DNA of 11,638 nucleotides from Fidelibacterota bacterium (GTDB taxonomy: Bacteria; Marinisomatota; Marinisomatia; Marinisomatales; UBA1611). The DNA is taken from assembly GCA_002694025.1 (NCBI GenBank), contig NZKX01000118.1, positions 1 through 11,638 on the forward strand, written 5' to 3'. Positions 7,442 through 11,638 of this stretch are shown here, in pieces (positions within the stretch are counted from its first letter, which is position 1; each line of letters opens with the position of its first letter). A model generated the notes under the pieces. The model ran no database searches. It had not been told where the DNA came from and saw only the letters and a program-made list of their open reading frames with translations. The translations under genes were made by a program, and so were the position numbers.

Positions 7442-9787
7442 CTAGTTCCGTAAAGGTTTTCCTTTTTTCAACATATACTGGATACGGTCTTGTGTTAACT
7501 GTTCACCTGCTAGTGAAACAAATGCTTCTCTTTCAATGTCAAGAAGGTATTGCTCATCAACTGATTTAGTGAGTCCTGCTTTATCTCCACCTGTTAAAAC
7601 ATAAGCAAGTTTTTCTCCCAATTTTTGATCATGATCAGAGATTTTACCTTGCATTTTAAACCCTTTTAAGGCCATTGCCAAAGCAGTTCTACCGCCTGCT
7701 CCAGGAAGTTTAAGATCATCTCTGTAAATGGGTGGAGTATAGTTTTTAGCTAGCTCAACAGCTTTGTCTTTTGCAACATTTAGAAGGTAGTCACGGTTTA
7801 GTATAACCGTATCATCCTTCTTTAAATACCCAAGATGTTTAGCTTCATCTGCACTGGTTGCGATTTTAGCAAAACCAACTGTCTCAAATATTTTTTGTAT
7901 TTTTTGAAAGGCTCCCATTCTGCCGGTGCCACCCTCCATAGCATTTAGAATCATACGTAAATTTCCACCACCACCAGGGATTAGTCCAACACCTACTTCA
8001 ACTAAACCCATGTAAGTTTCTGCTGCTGCAATTCTGTGAGCAGCTGGCTGTACCAGTTCGACACCGCCACCTAGAACTAGCTGAAAGGGTGCTGCTACCA
8101 CTGGACCTTTAGAAAATCTAATTCTCTGTGTCATGTCTTGCATAGTTTTTACTGCATAGTCAAGCGCTTCCCATTGACTGTTTTTACTCAATTCTAGGAG
8201 TAGGTTTAGGTTAGCCCCAGCACAAAAATTTGTGCCTTGATGGCCAAGAACCATAGCTCTATAGTTACCTTTTTCAATCATATCAATTGCAAGATTGATC
8301 ATCTCAATATAAGAGCTATCGATTGGATGAAGAGTGGGCTGAAGTATAGAGTGGAACTCAACATTTAGTACTCCATCACCCATGTCATGGATACTAGCGC
8401 TAAGATCTCTTTTAATTGTATTATTTCCAGTTTTGTGAAGCGATATATTAAAAATCTTTAAATTATTTTTTAGGTTCTTTACATTTTTTTTCAAAGGGCA
8501 CCAGTAAGATTTTGAACCATTCTCAACCTGATAGAATGTTTCTCTACCAGATTCTAACATATCCAAAACCCATTGAGGAACCTTCTTACCTTGCGATTGC
8601 ATTCTATGTATTGTTTTTCTAGGTCCAAGCATATCCCAAGATTCAAAAGGTCCTGCTTCCCAGCCAAATCCCCACTTCATAGCATTATCGATGTTTATAA
8701 TATCTTCGGAAATTTCAGGAACACGATTTGCACTATATATAAGCATTTTGGAAGTAATCTCCCAAAAATACTTACTTCCTTTATCGTCGCCATTGCATAA
8801 GGCTTTGATTTTATCAGCTAAATTTTGCCTATCCTTTGCAACTCGGAAACAATCAAAGCGTACCGTGTTCATAGGCTTATATTCACCAGTTTTTAAATCT
8901 ATTGAGTGAATAGATCCGTCTTCATTTTTTTTGTAAAAACCAGATTTTGTTTTTTGTCCTAATCTTTTAGTCTCAATTAGATTATCTAAAATAGATGGTA
9001 TCTGAAACATGTCGCGTTCTTCGTCCTCTGATGCTTTTTCATAAGTTGTAAGCGAAACATTCTTTAGTGTATCAAGACCCACAACATCTGCTGTGCGGAA
9101 AGTGGCACTTTTTGGTCGTCCTGAAATCGGTCCAGTTAGTTTGTCAACTTCCTCAACTGTTAGTCCGTATTCATGAGCAAGATTAATTGCTATCATCATA
9201 CCATAAACACCAATACGATTTCCAATAAAGTTTGGAGTATCTTTAGCATGAACAATACCTTTGCCTAAAACAGATTCTCCAAATTCGATCATTGTTTCGT
9301 AGGTTTCATCTGTAGTTTCTTTTCCTCTAACCAGTTCTAGTAGTTGCATGTACCTAGGTGGATTAAAAAAGTGAGTAATCATGAAGCGTTTTCTTACATC
9401 CTCTGATAAATTTTTTGTAAGATCCTGAAGTGGGATCCCCGAGGTGTTTGAGGTAAGTATGGCTTTTTCTTTAAGGTATGGTAATAATTTCTGGTATAGT
9501 ATTTCTTTAATATCTAGTCGTTCTACGACTGCCTCAATTACCCAATCAACTTCAGAAATTTTTTCTATATCATCGTCATAGGTGCAACATGTAACTAGAT
9601 CCACATTTTTTGGTTTATACAGTGGTTTTGGTTTTAGGGATGTCAGTGAGTTTTTACCTTTCTCTGATAATTCTTTATTCATATCAAAAAGAAAAGATGG
9701 TATACCTGCATTACCCAAATGCCCTGCTATTTGAGCTCCCATGACTCCAGCACCAAGCACAGCGACTTTTCCAATCTTTTTTTTCAT
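7442..9787 (-). CDS. fadN: Fused 3-hydroxyacyl-CoA dehydrogenase / enoyl-CoA hydratase (FadN-type)
   Basis: A protein of 781 residues catalysing steps 2 and 3 of beta-oxidation. The dehydrogenase comes first: NAD-binding GAGVMG (12-17), SNTSG (113-117), catalytic His139 in HFFNPP with Glu151 twelve residues on, Asn190 in FIGNRI, and SGRPKSATFRTADVVG (222-237). A second 3HCDH C-terminal repeat follows with WGFGWEAGPFE (372-382). The hydratase/isomerase domain is at about 460-690. It has the oxyanion-hole motif NFCAGANL (520-527) and both catalytic glutamates, E577 in GGGVELV and E597 in GLVEVGVG, 20 apart as in rat crotonase (Glu144/Glu164). This order, dehydrogenase then hydratase, is that of Bacillus FadN (about 789 residues) and the reverse of E. 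coli FadB. The gene starts 3 nt after the thiolase stop, behind GAGGAG at 9795-9800. All catalytic residues are intact. Confidence 0.93.
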   Translation of the reverse strand: MKKKIGKVAVLGAGVMGAQIAGHLGNAGIPSFLFDMNKELSEKGKNSLTSLKPKPLYKPKNVDLVTCCTYDDDIEKISEVDWVIEAVVERLDIKEILYQKLLPYLKEKAILTSNTSGIPLQDLTKNLSEDVRKRFMITHFFNPPRYMQLLELVRGKETTDETYETMIEFGESVLGKGIVHAKDTPNFIGNRIGVYGMMIAINLAHEYGLTVEEVDKLTGPISGRPKSATFRTADVVGLDTLKNVSLTTYEKASEDEERDMFQIPSILDNLIETKRLGQKTKSGFYKKNEDGSIHSIDLKTGEYKPMNTVRFDCFRVAKDRQNLADKIKALCNGDDKGSKYFWEITSKMLIYSANRVPEISEDIINIDNAMKWGFGWEAGPFESWDMLGPRKTIHRMQSQGKKVPQWVLDMLESGRETFYQVENGSKSYWCPLKKNVKNLKNNLKIFNISLHKTGNNTIKRDLSASIHDMGDGVLNVEFHSILQPTLHPIDSSYIEMINLAIDMIEKGNYRAMVLGHQGTNFCAGANLNLLLELSKNSQWEALDYAVKTMQDMTQRIRFSKGPVVAAPFQLVLGGGVELVQPAAHRIAAAETYMGLVEVGVGLIPGGGGNLRMILNAMEGGTGRMGAFQKIQKIFETVGFAKIATSADEAKHLGYLKKDDTVILNRDYLLNVAKDKAVELAKNYTPPIYRDDLKLPGAGGRTALAMALKGFKMQGKISDHDQKLGEKLAYVLTGGDKAGLTKSVDEQYLLDIEREAFVSLAGEQLTQDRIQYMLKKGKPLRN

Positions 9788-9790
9788 ATA

Positions 9791-10921
9791 TCAGCTCCTC
9801 TCCAAAATAGTTGCAATTCCCTGACCGGTACCTATGCACATGGTAGCAAGGCCTAATTTCGCATTTTTTTGCTCTAAAACATTTACAAGTGTAGTAATTA
9901 TTCTTGCTCCAGAACAACCTAGAGGATGTCCTAATGCGATAGCCCCGCCATTATGATTCACTTTAGATATATCCCAGTTTCCTTTTTGAATAACGTATAG
10001 GGATTGGGCTGCAAATGCCTCATTTAACTCAATCACATCAATTTGATCCAAAGTTAAACTAGTTTTTGCTAATACTTTTTCCGTGGCTGGTAGAGGGCCC
10101 ATTCCCATACGTTTCCAGTCTACACCAGCAATGGATCTTCCCTTGATAGATGCTCTAATTTTGAGTCCATTTTTTTCTGCGAAAGTTCGGCTTGTAATCA
10201 AAATAGTTGCAGCTCCAATTGATATAGGGCTAGCTGTAGCTGGAGTAATTGTTCCATTTTCTAAAAACGCTGGATTTAGACTTTTTATTTTTTCTAGATC
10301 AGGTTCTCTTGGACCTTCATCCTTTTCTACTAACGATTCACCATACATATCAATAGACAGAACTTCATTCTCAAATCGTTTGTTATCCCAGGCATTAAGT
10401 GCTTTATTGTGCGAGCTAATTGAAAATTCTTCTTGCAGCTCTCGTGTTATTTTTCCTTCCTTTGCCAATATCTCTGCCGTTTCACCCATTCCGATATAGT
10501 ACTCTTGTTCTGCAAGTTCAGGATGGAAGTCAGGGTTAAATCCTCCCATAGGCACTGAAAACATGTCTTCAACGCCTGCAGCGATCCCGCATTGGATATC
10601 CCCCGTTTCAATTTTTGAGCTTATCTGATGAACTGCATCCATAGATGAACCACAAAATCGATTGACTACTGCACCTGCGCATTCTTTAGGAATTCCTGCA
10701 AGTATAGCAACGCCTTTTGCCATAAGCATTCCCTGGGGACCTTCTGGAAAGGCGCATCCTAAAATAAAATCCTCAATTTTATTTGAATTAAGATTTGGAT
10801 TTCTATCTAAAAGTCCTCTTAGCACCTGTGCTGTGAGGTCATCTGGCCGTATACCAATTAATCCTCCATTTTTTATGCCGATTGGAGATCGAACTGCATC
10901 AATAATTACTGATTCATTCAT
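9791..10921 (-). CDS. fadA: Acetyl-CoA C-acyltransferase (3-ketoacyl-CoA thiolase), FadA type
   Basis: A protein of 376 residues that cleaves 3-ketoacyl-CoA to acetyl-CoA plus the shortened acyl-CoA, the last step of beta-oxidation. The nucleophile is C90 in VVNRFCGSSMDAV (85-97). NEAFA is at 300-304, H332 in NGGAIALGHPLGCSG (324-338) and C362 in MCIGTGQG (361-368), so the catalytic triad Cys-His-Cys is complete. The length is slightly under the usual 385-395. The central loop usually reading TAxxSxxxDGA is here TPATASPISIGA (226-237), with Ile in place of the common Asp. Its stop is 3 nt from the FadN-type start, and partnership with that protein supports a degradative (FadA) role over biosynthetic acetoacetyl-CoA formation. 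Purine stretches AGGG (10929-10932) and AAGGA (10923-10927) precede the ATG. Confidence 0.92.
   Translation of the reverse strand: MNESVIIDAVRSPIGIKNGGLIGIRPDDLTAQVLRGLLDRNPNLNSNKIEDFILGCAFPEGPQGMLMAKGVAILAGIPKECAGAVVNRFCGSSMDAVHQISSKIETGDIQCGIAAGVEDMFSVPMGGFNPDFHPELAEQEYYIGMGETAEILAKEGKITRELQEEFSISSHNKALNAWDNKRFENEVLSIDMYGESLVEKDEGPREPDLEKIKSLNPAFLENGTITPATASPISIGAATILITSRTFAEKNGLKIRASIKGRSIAGVDWKRMGMGPLPATEKVLAKTSLTLDQIDVIELNEAFAAQSLYVIQKGNWDISKVNHNGGAIALGHPLGCSGARIITTLVNVLEQKNAKLGLATMCIGTGQGIATILERS
9795..9800 (-). promoter_or_regulatory. Shine-Dalgarno of the fadN-type gene
   Basis: On the minus strand GAGGAG lies in the last codons of the thiolase, 7 nt before the ATG at 9787. This supports that start and coupled translation of the two beta-oxidation enzymes. 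Confidence 0.7.
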
Positions 10922-10937
10922 TTCCTTACCCTACTAA

Positions 10938-11081
10938 TTAAAGTTTATTAATTCTTTTCGATATGTTGATACATTTTATAAATCGATTATAAACACGTTT
11001 CCATATGTAAGTTTTTCCTGGATTTCTATTAAGCATCATCATAGCTTGACTTCTAATAATTGATTCTTCTAATTCGCTCAT
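10938..11081 (-). CDS. Small basic protein of unknown function in the beta-oxidation operon
   Basis: A 47-codon ORF from ATG at 11081 to TAA at 10938, filling the gap between the acyl-CoA dehydrogenase and thiolase genes. It begins MSELEESIIRSQAMMML. The first third is acidic with a Met-rich stretch (AMMML, 13-17). The rest is strongly basic, with about ten Lys/Arg against three Glu in total, and aromatic residues in TYIWKRVYNRF (24-34). No family is recognised; no signal peptide or clear membrane segment is seen. The support for a real gene is positional. An AGGAG lies 6 nt before the ATG and overlaps the upstream stop codon, and the next gene follows 16 nt after its stop. It could be a small partner of the flanking enzymes, or a chance frame in a spacer. 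Confidence 0.5.
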   Translation of the reverse strand: MSELEESIIRSQAMMMLNRNPGKTYIWKRVYNRFIKCINISKRINKL

Positions 11082-11087
11082 TATTTT

Positions 11088-11092
11088 CTCCT
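11088..11092 (-). promoter_or_regulatory. Shine-Dalgarno of the small ORF, overlapping the acyl-CoA dehydrogenase stop
   Basis: On the minus strand the dehydrogenase ends with TAG at 11093-11091, and this TAG is part of TAGGAG. The resulting AGGAG is 6 nt before the ATG at 11081. The arrangement is a typical stop/ribosome-site overlap for translational coupling. Confidence 0.65.
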
Positions 11093-11638
11093 AAAAGGGG
11101 TATTTTTTCTGTTCAAACATATACTCACCTAATAATTTCTTAAGCATTATAGTATCTGTATTCATTGTCATTTTAGATGTAAGTTTTTCTACTTTATCTA
11201 AAATATTTTGAGGAGTGTTTTCTTCAAATATTCTATTTAAGCATTTCCCGCTTAGACTAATAATATCCAATAGGGATTCTGCTAAATCAATTTTTGCAAT
11301 GTTCATTGCCATGGTAGATTTTTTTTCTGGGGAAGTTGTTTGCTGGACTCTTGCGATCAATGATTCAGCCGTAAAAAGGTGAGTAAACATATCCGCTAAA
11401 GCTTCACCTAATTGTTGTTCATGTTTTAGATCCTGGCCAAAAACACAAAGTGCCTCTTGAAAAATTAAAACCGTCACCATCTTTGCAGATTCTAATCCAT
11501 GTTTTTCTCTTTTAAAGAGATCCTTATCTGTTGGTTCTACAGAAGAGACCATAAAATCATTTAAATTTTTCAGATAGTCCCGTAATGAGATTTCTTCCAT
11601 AAGAACTTTCTTCATCATGTATCCAGTTATGATAGCAC
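11091..11638 (-). CDS. fadE: Acyl-CoA dehydrogenase (FadE-type), C-terminal part only; 5' end cut by window edge
   Basis: The frame is open to the right edge (no stop above the Met at 11618), so about 181 C-terminal residues are visible. The first visible residues, AIITGYMMKKVLMEE, match the segment that follows the EGTNEINR block of acyl-CoA dehydrogenases. The remainder is helical and resembles the extra C-terminal domain of Bacillus FadE (about 594 residues): a helix ending in AESLIARV and a tail like LLGEYMFEQKKYPF. The flavin-binding and catalytic-base regions are outside the window. The expected role is FAD-dependent oxidation of acyl-CoA to enoyl-CoA, step 1 of beta-oxidation. Position upstream of a thiolase and a FadN-type gene in the same orientation strongly supports this. 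The identity comes from the C-terminal domain plus context, so it is less certain than its neighbours. Confidence 0.75.
   Translation of the reverse strand, partial: AIITGYMMKKVLMEEISLRDYLKNLNDFMVSSVEPTDKDLFKREKHGLESAKMVTVLIFQEALCVFGQDLKHEQQLGEALADMFTHLFTAESLIARVQQTTSPEKKSTMAMNIAKIDLAESLLDIISLSGKCLNRIFEENTPQNILDKVEKLTSKMTMNTDTIMLKKLLGEYMFEQKKYPF

Noticed and set aside
9711..9917. Open frame of 68 codons on the minus strand across the thiolase/fadN junction
   Set aside because: It overlaps two genes with intact conserved motifs in another frame; the Cys/Ser-rich product has no family features.
10083..10499. Open frame of 138 codons on the plus strand
   Set aside because: It is antisense to the thiolase, whose catalytic motifs are intact; the protein is low-complexity Ser/Pro/Phe-rich with no recognisable fold.
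1..11638. tRNA genes, CRISPR arrays, insertion sequences or long direct repeats
   Set aside because: On reading through, no cloverleaf-like segment, regular spaced repeats, transposase motifs or target-site duplications were seen. A tRNAscan/CRISPR finder run would settle this.

Overview
This window is low-GC DNA (roughly a third G+C by eye), densely packed with genes on both strands. There are no RNA genes, mobile elements, CRISPR arrays or long non-coding gaps that I can see. It looks like a marine Gram-negative bacterium. The evidence is secreted proteins with FN3-like and dockerin-like accessory domains, an outer-membrane LolA-like protein paired with an MMPL/RND transporter, and a FadE/FadA/FadN-type beta-oxidation set. 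That mix resembles Marinimicrobia (SAR406) or the wider Bacteroidota/FCB group. This placement is an inference from gene style, not a database result.

Region 1 (1-2757, minus strand) is a tight operon. It runs from a PAPS-type sulfotransferase with an N-terminal membrane segment, to an exported START/SRPBCC lipid-binding-type protein, to an arylsulfotransferase (ASST)-like beta-propeller with an FN3-like N-terminal domain. The last gene is cut by the left window edge. Its 357 visible codons end two residues after the presumed catalytic histidine.

Region 2 (2860-7422, plus strand) diverges from region 1 across a very AT-rich spacer of about 100 bp. It holds a second secreted ASST-like protein ending in a dockerin type I domain, a 769-residue MMPL/RND-family transporter, and a LolA-like outer-membrane lipoprotein-sorting family protein placed 1 nt after the transporter.

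Region 3 (7442-11638, minus strand) converges on region 2 with a 19-bp gap and a long A/T-rich inverted repeat over the junction. It is a fatty-acid beta-oxidation operon: the C-terminal end of a FadE-type acyl-CoA dehydrogenase (cut by the right edge), a small unrecognised 47-codon ORF with a strong Shine-Dalgarno, a thiolase (FadA type), and a fused 3-hydroxyacyl-CoA dehydrogenase/enoyl-CoA hydratase in FadN domain order.

Taken together, regions 1 and 2 combine two different sulfuryl-transfer chemistries (cytosolic PAPS-dependent and periplasmic PAPS-independent) with a lipid-binding START protein, an MMPL-type lipid transporter and a LolA-like carrier. The most interesting hypothesis is a locus that makes, exports or remodels a sulfated lipid or hydrophobic phenolic compound at the cell envelope. 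Lipid catabolism or precursor supply is encoded next door. Each family assignment is well supported, but the joint function is inference.
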